From positions 6,430,269 to 6,494,268 of the forward strand of contig JAQFVV010012423.1 of the NCBI GenBank assembly GCA_028023455.1: a stretch of DNA of 64,000 bases. Reading direction: 5' to 3'. The stretch's first letter is position 1. Each line of letters opens with the position of its first letter. Position numbers and translations under genes: made by a program. Positions 11,407 through 23,690 of the stretch are shown here, in pieces. The DNA comes from Epiperipatus broadwayi (Eukaryota; Onychophora; Udeonychophora; Euonychophora; Peripatidae). The notes under the pieces were generated by a model, which searched no databases, was not told where the DNA came from, and saw only the letters and a program-made list of their open reading frames with translations.

Positions 11407-14400
11407 ATATATATATATTAGTCCATTACAATTTGACATCTCAATTCGTGTGCGTAATAAAGTTTTCTTTTCCATCTATTTCGTATTTTTATACCATTAC
11501 AATTTGGTGTTTTCAATTGAGGGATTGAATGTGGACTAGTTGACCAAACTTGCACACCTTTGCATTTTTATACAGTTAAAATATATATCGTCAAAATGAT
11601 ATTGGCATGAAGAAGAACGTAACCAATTTACTTTGGCTAACATAGAATGTGTGATTTCTGAAACATAAGACTGTATATGATTTATGAGAAAATAATAAAA
11701 TAAATTATGTTTATATATATATATATTTCGTTTTCTTCTCTCTTTCCGAATATTCCTTTTTAACCCAGATGATTAATAAAAATATTTTTTCTCCTTTTTC
11801 CTATTCATTATTTTATTCTGCATATCCAAAACTTGGTTAATTTGTTGAGAGATCAAAAGTAAATTTTGTTAAAATTCTCTTATCTAAACTGCAAAGGATC
11901 TGTAATAGATTTTATAAAAATAGCTTTTAAAATATGTTGACTCTACTTTTTCATCTTATATGATTTGGTTCACACCACTAAATTCATAAGGAAGATTTAC
12001 AAAGAAATATTACTTTTACTTTCAGAAATTGCTCAGAAAATATTTTTTTTAGCACATGTCAAATAAAATATAAAAAAAACGTACACATATCATACATAGA
12101 TATATATTATATTATTAAATGACGCTCTGATTTTAGATAAGCAAGGGATTGTACATTAACACAAACAAAATAATTTTCTGTTAAATTAACTTTATAAAAA
12201 GCATAAAATAGATTTTTTTTTAAATTTATTATAAATTAATTTTTTTTAAAAATTATATAATTACGAAACCCAATTTTTATGTAAAGCACTAATATATATA
12301 TATATAACTTTCCATTTATTTAATGCTGTAGTATCTTTCTTTTTTTCATATAAGTGTCAAATCTTATAACAATCTCGCATTATATTTCATTTATATACTC
12401 TATTGGCTTAACATATAAACCTGCATTTAAGTATTTGACTTATCATGTTTTTCATATCTTAGTATACATTAAAAAGTTGTATTTTTATATCACTATTATC
12501 AGATCTATATAATGGCTTATTTCTCTGATGCTCACAAAAACTTCAACATTACAAATAACATAATAGGATATTAGATTATAGAAGAGCTGTCAGAAGTCCT
12601 TGATACATTTAAAAAAGCGTATTTGTGATTATTCACACATTCTTTAATATATTTTTTATAAGATAATCAAAATGTGGATTTCAACAAACAATCAGAAAAA
12701 GTATATATATATATATAAAGACCATAATCAGAAAAAGTATATATATATATATAAAGACCATAATTATATTTCCTGATTATTCTTAATCCCTGGATAAAAG
12801 AAAATTGGTTGAAATGTAGTTTGTACAACCACTATTCTTATCTAAAACAGCTTATATTATGGATACCAAGGTCAACATGAGATTTTGTTAATATACTGCT
12901 TTATTAAAAAAAAAAATATTCATAATTAATATTTTCATTTGGATATTTTTCTGCTTGTTTAAATGCAGTAATAAAAATATTAAATACTATAGTCATGAAA
13001 AAAAACTTATTTTTTTGTGTTTACAAATGAAAATTTAATAAATTAATAATATAAAATTATATACACTTTCCCAGTATAACATTAATTAATAATGATACAA
13101 AGATAAAACAATAATTACAAATGTACTTTAGAAGATATAAAATAGATTAAGTCTAAAAAAAAATTATCAAAGGTCTTTTTTCTTAAGTAATTGTTAGAAA
13201 AATATCAATATAAAGTCTCGCTGTGGGTTTTTAATTACAGATATCTTTTTCTGCATAAATCTCTTTGTTTTATGATAATGGCTTGCTGTTCTTGAGTAAT
13301 GGTGTCTCTGTTTTCCATTAATCTATTACAGTTAGATCAGCTGGGGTTTATTTTGTAAATGAATATTCGCTCTCTGTTTTCGCTGGCAGCAAACTAAGAT
13401 TAGGTAGATATTAGTAGTTCAGAGCTTCATTTCAGCAGCGGGAACAGATTCAGTGATGACAAGTGTAGGTTGCCTTTAGCTTACCATGGGTAATCTTTTA
13501 CCAATACTTTTGAAGCTTTTTATATTGCCAATTGTGCAGATAGTGACCATCTCAGGATTTAAAATCAGCCACCCTGTACTCCAGTTTTACAATGTCTCAA
13601 GGCTATTAACTTTTTTATGCCAACCAAATGAATTGTTGGTGAATAATTGGCTTAGTTCATGTTATTGCATGTATTAATTCTTTAAGTAATAATAATAGTG
13701 AATGACCCTGTTGGATGTACTGTTCTTTTATGTCTCTGCTGTTTTTCTTTATCAGCACCATTTCTTTAATTAATTAATTTTTTTTTAATTTTCAGATTTT
13801 CCCTTCTATGTGGGACAATGATTTACATGTAAAATGTAATCTACTTGTTATGTGACAAGGTCTGTTTTTACATTTTTAATTACAAAGGAATTCTTACATT
13901 ACATTTCTCTCTTTTTTTTAAATCATAAATTACTTCTTTTTTTTTAATCAAAAGAACAAACATATACTCTTTATAATATTCATTTTAGAAACTTTATAAA
14001 AATGTCTCTACAATCAGAAATTTATACTTTACATCTAGAATTTTTTTTAAATGAAATTAATTTATTTTTTTCGGGTTAAATTTTTAATTAATTGCAGAGG
14101 GACAACTAAAAAAAGCCCAGCTAATTTCATTCATTAATACAGCTTTATTCGATCCCATTTTGTATATATAAGTACATTTTGTACTAGTAAATGGTTCAAT
14201 ATATAAATTAAGATTATATTATAAACAATTTTTAAAATATATAATTATGTAGTTAGTTATTAATAATAAATTGGGATGACATATTTACATGTATTTTACT
14301 ATGAATGTGCTCACTCTTTTGCCTTCACTCAAAAAATAAAAATAATAAATTTATTGTATCATATTTTGGCTGACTGTTACCTGTGGAAAGATGGTTCAGT

Positions 14401-15544
14401 TAGTTATAATGTTACCTTAAAATTCAATATTCAAGAATCTAAGAGTTCAGGTTTGATTCCCATGCTACTACTATCATGATCAGGCCAGCAACAACAGAAG
14501 AAGAGGAAAGAATAATACCTCTTGAAACATTGTGTATATCCTAATCTGTATGTTATTATTAATAATTGAATGTATTTAGAATATGTAAATACAGTTTAAT
14601 TTTTTTAAAGACATTTAATACTTATATTAGATGGTGAAAATAGTCCAATATATAAATACAAATAAAATACCATTATCACAAATCTTCAGGAAAACATTAT
14701 TGTATCATATCTACTTTTGAAAATAAAATGAGTATTAAGATATCAGAGATTCATGGCAATTAAATACATTCTGGGAAATATCCTTTTTCTTTAATAACTT
14801 TTTAGCAGTCTCATTATTATCAACAGACTAAAGTCTCTCTAACTGATTTGATGTTTTTAAGTCTGTATCAGTTTTGAAATTTACACAATCACTCATACTT
14901 GCCATTACCTATTTCAAAATATGGTTTAAACTCTTAACAAACCTCAAGCTTTCTGACACAATATAAAAATAATGTATAGTTATTGTTTTATTTTTTTATC
15001 ATTTAAGAAAAATAATTTAAATTTTTTATTAAATTTTGCAAAACTTAACTTTAGATAACATTTTATTATGTCAAATATTATACATTTCAAATAGACAAGT
15101 AAAATGTATGAGCTTTCATTGCAAGTCAAGAAATATTAATGAATGTGATTGTGTATGGCACTTTAAAATTGAAAAAATATCTGCTATCAAATAATAAAAT
15201 TTATTACATTTACAAATTTTAGTGTTATTTTTTATTAATTTACATTTTTTGTTGTTGTTTCTTTTATTTGGGGGGGGGGGGAGATAGATATAATTGAAAT
15301 CGTTTATATTGATACAGCATATTCCATGGATTTATTGTACATCTATTATATATACTTATTTTGAAGTTATATTTATACCTTTATTAAGTTCTTTTTTATC
15401 ATTTATTAAATAGATGTTATTAAAGTTATAAAAATTTTATTTTTTAAAGAATGTTTTATATTTATATTTATAATAATAAGTTAAAATGTATATTAAAAAA
15501 GCATTTTACAAAATTATTTATTTGTCTAGTACTGTGTTTTATTT
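11407..15544. other. A+T-rich spacer with minor repeats
   Basis: No gene found. At 12690-12761 a 36-bp unit starting AATCAGAAAAAG and carrying a TA tract is duplicated in tandem. The 13200-13480 patch is less A/T-rich than its surroundings but yields no recognisable protein. An 11-G run occurs near 15271-15281. Confidence 0.5.
14388..14475 (+). mobile_element. Possible second, decayed tRNA-derived SINE
   Basis: A box-A-like word (TGGTTCAGTTAG, about 14393) and a box-B-like word (GGTTTGATTCCC, 14450-14461) lie in the correct order, 57 bp apart start to start. Neither the spacer nor the flanks match the main SINE family. This is weak evidence from motif pairing alone. Confidence 0.3.
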
Positions 15545-15883
15545 ATAATAGTCATAAGGGAATTACCTGACACATAAGCTGTATGAATTTATAAAGCTGA
15601 GGAATACCCCCCATTAAGATTGAGTGAATGAAATTGAAAGTGGCTGATTAAGACCTTTATGTTCTCATTTTTAAATACATTAGATTGGCCTATATATATA
15701 TATATGAATTTTTAAATACATTAGATTGGCCTATATATATATATATGAATTTAGGTAAGAAAGATAAGGTGGATTCATTCTTATCTTTTCAAAAATTATC
15801 TTGTGTGTAGAAAGTGGGAGTATTCCTCAGCTTTATAAATTCATACAGTGCATGGGTTGGGACAATTCCCTTATGACTATTAT
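15545..15883. mobile_element. MITE with ~60-bp terminal inverted repeats (FB-C)
   Basis: The left end (ATAATAGTCATAAGGGAATT, from 15545) and right end (reverse complement, ending 15883) pair over about 60 bp, including GTATGAATTTATAAAGCTGA and GGAATA. Mismatches cluster near position 20-30 of the arm. The inner region carries two tandem 41-bp units (15671-15752) with ATTAGATTGGCC and a TA tract. It is non-autonomous, with no coding capacity. The flanks are TTA/TA-rich, so a TA target duplication is possible but not provable. Confidence 0.85.
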
Positions 15884-17810
15884 TAATAAACATAATAAAT
15901 AAAATTTACTTTACTTTGATAAATGATATATTCAGTAAAAGATTGCTACTAATTTATTTTATCTTTTTTAAAAATATTTATATACAAAAATTATGAAAAT
16001 ATTAGTTTAAAAAAATTATTTAAAATATAATTTTATTTATTTCTAATTATTTAGCATTCTATATAAAATAGTCTGTCGAATTCTTTATAATATAAAAAAT
16101 ATCACTAAGTTCATTTGCATAGGTTATGTAAAAAGTATTAAATATATTTATGTGTTCAATAAATCTTTGATCTATTTGTTAGATATTTTGCTTGTTTTAT
16201 TTCTTTAATAAAACTGTAGCTTTACTAACATTATAAAAATATGATTTATTTTTATTTATTTTTTAAATTCATTTCTTTTTTATTTATTTATCTAGGATTT
16301 GATGTATGCTGATGATTCTTTCCTAAGTTATTCTTTCTTCAACAAATTAAATCAGAAATATTAGTCATTATAAAACTGCTATAATTTTTACCCCTCTGTC
16401 ATTTTTTGTTTTTGATTACAATCAGATAAATCATCTCCTATCAAACTTTTTGTTCAACAATATGTTTCACACACCCCCCCAATACCCCAATATCAATTGT
16501 CTTTTTCCAAAATGATTTTTATCACTGTATAACCTATATTTTGCATTTTCTAATGCATTCCATTTATTCATACATTTTCTAAATTTTCAAAAACTTGGCA
16601 TTAGTCTAAACAAAAAACTTCCCCTTCCATTATCATGTTTATCCTCAGTTATAATATGTTATTTGTTTTTATATACAACACACATTCTTATCTTTATATT
16701 TTTATTTTATATTTCCTTTTTTAACAATTATAATCTTAATTTTTCTTCTATCCCAATTTTTACAATTATATATCCTCAGATCTTTTTACTTCATTCTATT
16801 TCTTAATTATGCACATAGAAAAAAATATTCTTATCAAACAATCCAGCAAATTTTATCACTTTTTCTAATCCATTTTGCTTTTCTCTCTTTCCAAGATATT
16901 CAATAAAGTTTTTAAAAATTCCATTACCATTCATACCAAAACATCTTAATTTGTTTTTCATTTTTGCATAAAACCCTACCATTCTATCTTATCCAAACTT
17001 CAGAGATTATCTATTTATTTTCTTTCGTTACATATCTTTTAATTTTTCAATTAATTATTTTATAAGAATCATTGCATATTTCCCAAATATATCATGTTTA
17101 TTATTCTATGTTAAATTCTTAATACCGATCTCTTGCTATAAAATATCTATTATTCTTTAAATTATTTTTCTACATTTTCCTCATTTTCTCAAATGCTATT
17201 TTCTTTTATTTATCTTTAATACATTAAACAATATATAAATCATACATTTGAAGCATTGTTTAGCAAATCTGTCATGAAATACTAAATGTTATAGAGTTAT
17301 AGAATTTCCAACTTTTGAATTATAAACTGTAAGAACAGAATACTAATAGGTTAATTTTAAAAGAATCTATTTTTCAACTGTGTTAAACCCTTCAACATCA
17401 CCAATCCCAAATTGGTTTTAACTAGAATCTTATTATATACAAAATATTTGTAAATTGCTTTATTTTAAAGTATAAAATATATAATAAACACAATTGTTAA
17501 ATGCAATATTTTTCAGAATTAATTAGCACACATCAAAATTATAATGTGTTAATTTTTATAAACATTATTACAATTATATGCATATATTCACACATAGAAA
17601 AAATATTATTTACTTTCTTGAAAATGACAATAAAACACTTCATAATTAATGTGTTACTATTTTCATAATTAATAAGCAATCATAAACAAATATCTTCTAA
17701 TAAGGGATTTAATTTCATTTTTTATATACCTCACTGATTGGATTAATCATTTTTACAACCAAAATAAACAATTTAAATACAAATATAGTATCTATACTGA
17801 ACTTAATATA
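15884..17810. other. Spacer with strong pyrimidine strand bias
   Basis: From about 16280 to 17200 the + strand is T/C-rich, so the minus strand is A/G-rich like the sense strand of the LINE at window start. The minus strand has an open stretch at about 16800-16985 (for example GFYAKMKNKLRCFGMNGNG). No diagnostic RT or endonuclease motif was found. An old minus-strand LINE relic is possible but unproven. There is a C-run near 16474-16482. Confidence 0.35.
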
Positions 17811-18035
17811 GTTAGAAGCAATTTGAACTCAGACTTTCAAGCTTCCTACTGCTATCTACTCCATCTTATAACCGATACACATAACCACATACATGAGTGC
17901 TAGTTCAGCATGAAATACATATATTGGAGATCATTATCTGTTGCACATGTATGTGGTCATATGAATTGGTTATATAAGATGGAGTGGATATCTGTACAGA
18001 GCTTGAAAATCTGAGTTCAAATTCCTTCTAATAAC
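17811..18035. mobile_element. Foldback MITE family FB-D, copy 1
   Basis: Arms of about 85 bp. The left begins GTTAGAAGCAATTTGAACTC and the right ends with its complement (GAGTTCAAATTCCTTCTAAT). Shared inner words are CACTCCATCTTATATAACC and GACCACATACATGTG. The centre contains TTCAGCATGAAATACATATA. Copies are also present at 23523 and 28029. Confidence 0.85.
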
Positions 18036-19369
18036 ATAAACAATTATGCAAATTATTTTATTGAAGAACTGAAGCTTAAATCAGTACATTGACATACTCT
18101 CTAACAAACTCTTTTTAAAATGTCACCAGATGATATATTTCAGCCATTCATAAAATATAAACAATGGCAATATAAGGCTTATAGATCCAATTTCAAGGAA
18201 GCTCTTTCATTAGCATGAAATTATTTAATGTGTATTTTAAAGTCAATCATCTAACACACATATAGTATGCTGATGACTGCTCAGAATATAATAATGTGTG
18301 CTGATTTTTGTAGAAAGTATCATATTTTAGTAATTATGTGTATTTTAGATTTATTCTCTCAAATAAAGCTACATATAAATGTCCTATTTAAAATAGAACT
18401 TCAGCTCTCATTCGTGGTTGGTTTTATTTCAAAAATTGGGATTATGGTATATTGAGAGATTCTTTGAAACTTATAATTTAAATCTTTAGTACCATATTCA
18501 AAAGCAATCCCTTGAATTATTTATTATTAATGCTACTGAATTTCTATTTCTTAATGAAGGACAAATTTATTACCCTCTATCTTCTGTTTTTGTAAAACTA
18601 TTTGTATTTTTCTACTTTATTATCTCCCATCCAGTAACTTATGCATTATCTTTAACACTACTTTCAATGATGTTTTTCCATACCTTATTCTTGTAATTTT
18701 CAATCTATTAGATATTACATGCCCTACCACAATCATATTGAAACATGCTAACAAATATTTCCTCATGTTGTAATATCATACATTTTGTGATTTTTTTCAT
18801 ATTTTTTCTACAACGTCCAACATTCCCTTCTCAATTATATGAAATTTCTTATTTAAGTTGATTCACTTTTTATATTCTTGCACACATTAATTTAAATCTC
18901 CTAAGAATATTCTCCATATACAATTAATTTCAGCTTTATTTCATGTTATTTTCAAATGCCTCTAAAAAATTATATTCTCTTTTCGCAATTACACTTTTAC
19001 CTTAGCAAGGACAATGGTCTCCCCAAAATTCACCATAAAGCAGAAACATCATATAAAAAGCCAGTGATTATAATAGTTTTCTCTGGGAAAAAATTTAGAT
19101 CGTTTCTGTAGATAAAAATTATACCATAAATTGTGAATATTGTTTTAAGAAACAACTTAACCTAGTATTTATATTAATTTTAAAAAAATCTTAATGTACA
19201 ATATATGGATGTGTAAACTGTGTTATGCATGTATTACCATTTATATACTTAAAATATATATGTGAGATAAACCAACTTAAATCTATGTAAAAAGTAAAAA
19301 AACACTTAGTTTAAAGCTGTTCTTTCTTATAATCCATCCATTCAGCATTCATCATCATCCAGTTTTTGG
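18036..19369. other. Anonymous A+T-rich spacer, pyrimidine-biased
   Basis: No gene found. The minus strand between about 18540 and 18850 contains a purine-rich open stretch (ISNRLKITRIRYGKTSLKVV) that resembles LINE text in composition, without a catalytic motif. It may be part of the same old relic suspected at 16.3-17.2 kb. Confidence 0.35.
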
Positions 19370-19670
19370 AGTTATCATTTACTTATTCTAAGGATCTATT
19401 GTTGTCTTTTAAATTCTTTGATGATCTGAGTTTTTTAGAGGAAATAGACCAGGTGTTGCTGACTGAGGATCTCTACAGAAAAAGTTTCAAATTCTTTAAA
19501 ATAGCTGTTCATTGCCTCAAAACACAGAATCAGTTCCTTGACATTTTTTTTGATATCCAGGTTCTTCATTACAGGTTTGTTGATTTTCTTTTCTTCATCC
19601 ACTTGCATTAATTCTTCATTATGTGTGGTTATAAAAATTCTTCAATGTTGTAATCATCAGTTTCTTATCA
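19370..19670 (-). pseudogene. Tigger/pogo (Tc1/mariner superfamily) transposase C-terminal relic
   Basis: Minus-strand reading gives DYNIEEFL, then after a one-base shift HNEELMQVDEEKK, then KNVKELILCFEAMN. The Tigger/jerky-type transposase tail has the same order: D-V-x-E-L-L, H-N-E-E-L-x-x-E-x-L, then an acidic/lysine stretch and a helix with A-x-x-x-x-F. The frame is broken at least twice, and the DDE catalytic core was not recovered upstream. Two Tigger-type MITEs lie in the same window, which fits. Family-level confidence is moderate. Confidence 0.55.
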
Positions 19671-21681
19671 AGATCTTTATTCGAAATGGTTACAAAATGC
19701 AGCATTAATTGTTGAAGTTAGTATATCTTCATTTTTCAATCCAAATGTTGAAGAAGTGATATGATATTCTGTAGTATTAGTTGCTGATATGATTCTAATT
19801 GAAAACATGTGCAGCTAAAGACTTTAAAAAAATCAATATTGTTAGAAAAAACATAGTGGTTTCACTGTGCAAACATACAGAAAAATGAACCGAGCGAGAA
19901 TAAGTCACAATTGATAAATTTTTGTGTTTTTTTACAAAATTGTTAATCATTACACTAAAAACAAACCATACAAAAGATTCATTTTTTTTAATTCATTGAC
20001 TTATTTATATTAAATTTTTTAGAATTAAAAAAGCAATAATGGTACTATTATGACTATAAAAACTTGTTATTTATAAACAGTATGGGTGCAGCTGAATTAT
20101 AGAACTGTATATTACTAAGATCTAATTGTGCAGTTTAACTTTGAAAAAAAAATAAAAATTCTGACATATTAAAAAAAATATAACTAATGCATTCTATGTT
20201 TGCATATTGTAATCAATATTTAATTTTTTTTACAATATGTATTATGCAGATCTAAATAAACAGTAATATGTATACAAATACATTAGCTGTGAGTTTTTAT
20301 GGCATGATATGTCATGATTTGTTATGCATGGTAGTCATTTTTTGAAATGACCTAGCAATGTTTTGAATAATACAGTATGTTGTGATGATAGGAATATAAG
20401 CAATTTAAATAAAATTTATAAGCATAAAACTTTTTCAATATATATTGCATTTTCATCATACAAAAATTATTATTAAATGTATAATGCATGAAATCATTTC
20501 CCTCTTTTTTCTATTAAAAATATATTTATAATAATAGCAGTTTTGATTTGATTGAAATTAGCATTAATAAAGATTTTAATTTAATATTGTTCAACTCACA
20601 ATTTAAAATTAATTATTAATAATATATGAACAAAATTTATTTTTATGCTGAATGAAATTTGTATTTTTTTAGTACTATAATTTTTCAAGTTTGTAGAAAA
20701 CATCACCAATGTCTTGGATATGATTGTAAAAGCTATAAAATTATGATTTAAAACCAAACAAGTAAATCTAAGATTTAATAACCTTTAATCATATAAAATT
20801 GTTTAACAATTGCATAACTCATGAAATCATTTCCTTATCCCCCCTTTTTTTATTAAAAATTCTTTAGAATTATGATATGGAAGTTTTAATTTAAATGAGT
20901 TCTAATTCAAAATTAGTTGACTGAATACTTTAGCTAATATAGTACACAATTTTAAATTAACAGCATAGTATGTGACCAAAATTTATTTTTAGTTTTATGC
21001 TAAATGAAATTTATATTTCCTTTTTTTGAAACAATTTATATTATGATTTAAAATTAAAAAAATACTGTAGAATAAATATTTAACCCATGTTTTCTAACTC
21101 TGATTATGTAAAGTTGATTATTAATTGCATCTGCATAAAATGATTTTACCCTCAAAATAATTTGCAATTATAGTAATTAAATTTTACAATAAGGTTTGAG
21201 AGGTCCCTCTATTGGCAAAATAAAGATATTGCTTGACTATTATAAAATTTTAAGGCACATTTGATGCAGGTTATAACCTGTCTTAAAAGTATTTACATGT
21301 ACTTCCTGTGTACTTAATAAATAATTACAACTTTACAATAATGATGATTGTAACATCTGCCACAATTAAAATACCACTAAATTGTAATCCATAAAAGTGA
21401 GTAATATACAGTTTTTATACTAATGTACACATTTTATAATATAATATTAATACCTTTGGTTGTTTATATCATCAAAATAGGCTTTTGATTATTTATTATA
21501 CTGAATGAAGTACTTTTTTTTTTTACTTTTGTAATCATTAAACTTTCCTTTGGATATTTCATTAAAGATTGAAGTAATCCTTTTGCAATGATACTGGATG
21601 AAAATTAAATAAAGTATGGTACATTAACTCTATTTTAATTTTATAATCAAAATACTGTATTACTGTATTCTATACTGTGTA
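19671..21681. other. Anonymous A+T-rich spacer
   Basis: No gene or family repeat was recognised on either strand. Related short words (TGAAATCATTTCC, ATTTATTTTTA) recur at about 20490, 20820 and 21130, suggesting an old degenerate local duplication. Confidence 0.4.
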
Positions 21682-22854
21682 CACCTGGGTCTCGTTTTAC
21701 GCGATAGATAGGTTCCTCAGAAAACACACGCAAACGAAATCGTGCAAAAATAGATGTAACTTACATTGAAAAAGGGGGGGGGTGGTCTGTGATTTTTCAA
21801 AATTCACATAAAATCAAAGCACCAACGTAAAATTTACTTTAAAATTCGTGCAAAAAAAATAAGGAAATAAAATATAACTAATAAAAAATTTCAAATTTGA
21901 AAAAAATTGTTACAAGACAAACTTTTTTTAACTATAATATTTAATTTTATTCAAAATAATATATTTTTATGCATAATTTACAGTACAGTAATTTACATTT
22001 TTTATACACGTTTTAATTATTCTTGCTATTTGCTGAAAAACACATTTGTTAGCAAACCGGTAAAAAATCAGATTCTCACAAGAGGAAATACAACTAGCAC
22101 TAAGTTCACTCTCATGTTGTGTTAATGGTTTTCTGTTGACAATGTAATTAGTAATTAATCTTTGAGACGATGATTTTATTAATTGTTTATGAACTTAGAC
22201 TTATGATAATAAAAAGACATTTATTCACCACCGCTGGGGAAAATTTAATTAAAACTAACAACTAAAAATTAAATTCTTATTTTTGTATTTAATTTTTTAA
22301 TTTTCAATTCCGTTTAAAAATCATATTTCATTTTACATCACATTAATTTCAAGTTGCCATAAGTAATTTTTAAATTGTTAATTACAATTAAAGATCAGAT
22401 TTTAATTTTTAATTGTCAAATTTAATTGTGCCCACTGCTATTACTCACCTTTTAAAAATAAACTTATGGACACTAAATAATTAATAATTGATTACGTTCT
22501 TTTTTAAAAAGCAAAAACAGAATGTGATTTAAAATGCAAAATTAACACGCACAATGTTTGAACAAATTTACATTATAATCTTGTAAAATTTAATGTGTGT
22601 ATACATAAAATGTTAAATCATGATTTTAATTTCATTATTGCATAAAATCTTACTATTATAAAGCACTGAAAATATTGAAATTACTAAAATGAAAGTCGAA
22701 TTCCAATAATGTACTATTACTTTCAATATAATGTAAGTGTGCGAAATTTATTATTTAAATTAATAGCATATTATCGGAGTTCGACTTCCGGTGAAACATG
22801 AATTGCATAACTTCAAAATCGTGTTAAATAAGTCCACATAAAGAGACCCAGGTG
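21682..22854. mobile_element. Complete Tigger/pogo-type non-autonomous transposon, copy 1
   Basis: The terminal inverted repeats are CACCTGGGTC at the left and GACCCAGGTG at the right, with TA directly outside both ends (21680-21681 and 22855-22856), the target duplication of Tc1/mariner elements. Subterminal text (CTCGTTTTACGCGATAGATA, GGTTCCTCAGAAAA) resembles Tigger ends by design. It has no transposase ORF. An inner inverted repeat lies near 22692-22792 (arms around GTCGAATTCC and GGAGTTCGAC). A second copy is at 56920-58186. Length 1173 bp. Confidence 0.85.
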
Positions 22855-23522
22855 TATAATGAATAAATTTGGTATAGTATATTTTTAGCACGAATGTTTC
22901 AATTTTTCTTTCAGATAGCATAAAGCTACTTTCCTATGACATCATCAACATTAATCTTATAAAATGGCTGCCATTTTCAAATTGGTGTTAAAAAAATATT
23001 AAATTTTTTTAATAATCATTATAGTGAATAATCACTTATAAATCAAAATAGTGGGTACAAATTGATGATGTTCAATATGGTGAATCCTTCCTTTTTAATA
23101 GCATCTAATTTCTCTACATAATTGTTTCCTAATCCTTAATACTATATTTTTAAATAGGCTCATTTTTTTTCCAATCATTTCTGTGTTTTAGACATATTCT
23201 CCACAGTTTCATCTGTTCTTAATAGATTCATATCTTTCTAATGCCTGAAACAGTTTACATTAATTATATGTCTTAATTTTTCAGCTTTGTGACTCTTAAC
23301 TATATCCATCAAGAGATCATTTGTGGTTTATTTTTGTCCATGTATATTGATTTTCACATTTATTATAATTCTAATTTTCATATTTATTTTGGTCTCAGTG
23401 TGGCCTTTGAGGGTTCCATCATCAGATTTTCAATTGGATGGACAGTTGGAGTGTGGAATGGATTGAAGCCTGTCCATTAAAGTATGAAGATTGGCTATCT
23501 TAATATATATCTGAGCACTTAT
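22855..23522. other. Anonymous A+T-rich spacer
   Basis: No gene was recognised. The 23290-23480 patch is open on the + strand, but its predicted protein is hydrophobic low-complexity text and is not convincing. Confidence 0.45.
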
Positions 23523-23690
23523 TGCATATATGTGTAGAGGTGATAATCTGGACCAACTGATGATTGCTGGTTTAGCATGAAATACGTATATTGGTGATTA
23601 TTTATCTTTTCAACATATATGTGTTCAAGTGTTATGAGATAGAGTGGAGAGTAGTGAATCGTGTGAAAGCCTGATCTCATATACCCTATA
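23523..23690. mobile_element. Foldback MITE family FB-D, partial copy
   Basis: Contains the family centre (TTTAGCATGAAATACGTATA) and right arm (GATAGAGTGGAGAGTAGTG, GTGAAAGCCTGATCTCAT), diverged from the copies at 17811 and 28029. The left arm is missing or unrecognisable. Confidence 0.65.

Noticed and set aside
16296-16316. DLMYADDS reading, similar to a reverse transcriptase YADD motif, on the + strand
   Set aside because: No other RT motif lies up- or downstream on the + strand, and the surrounding text is low-complexity; likely chance.
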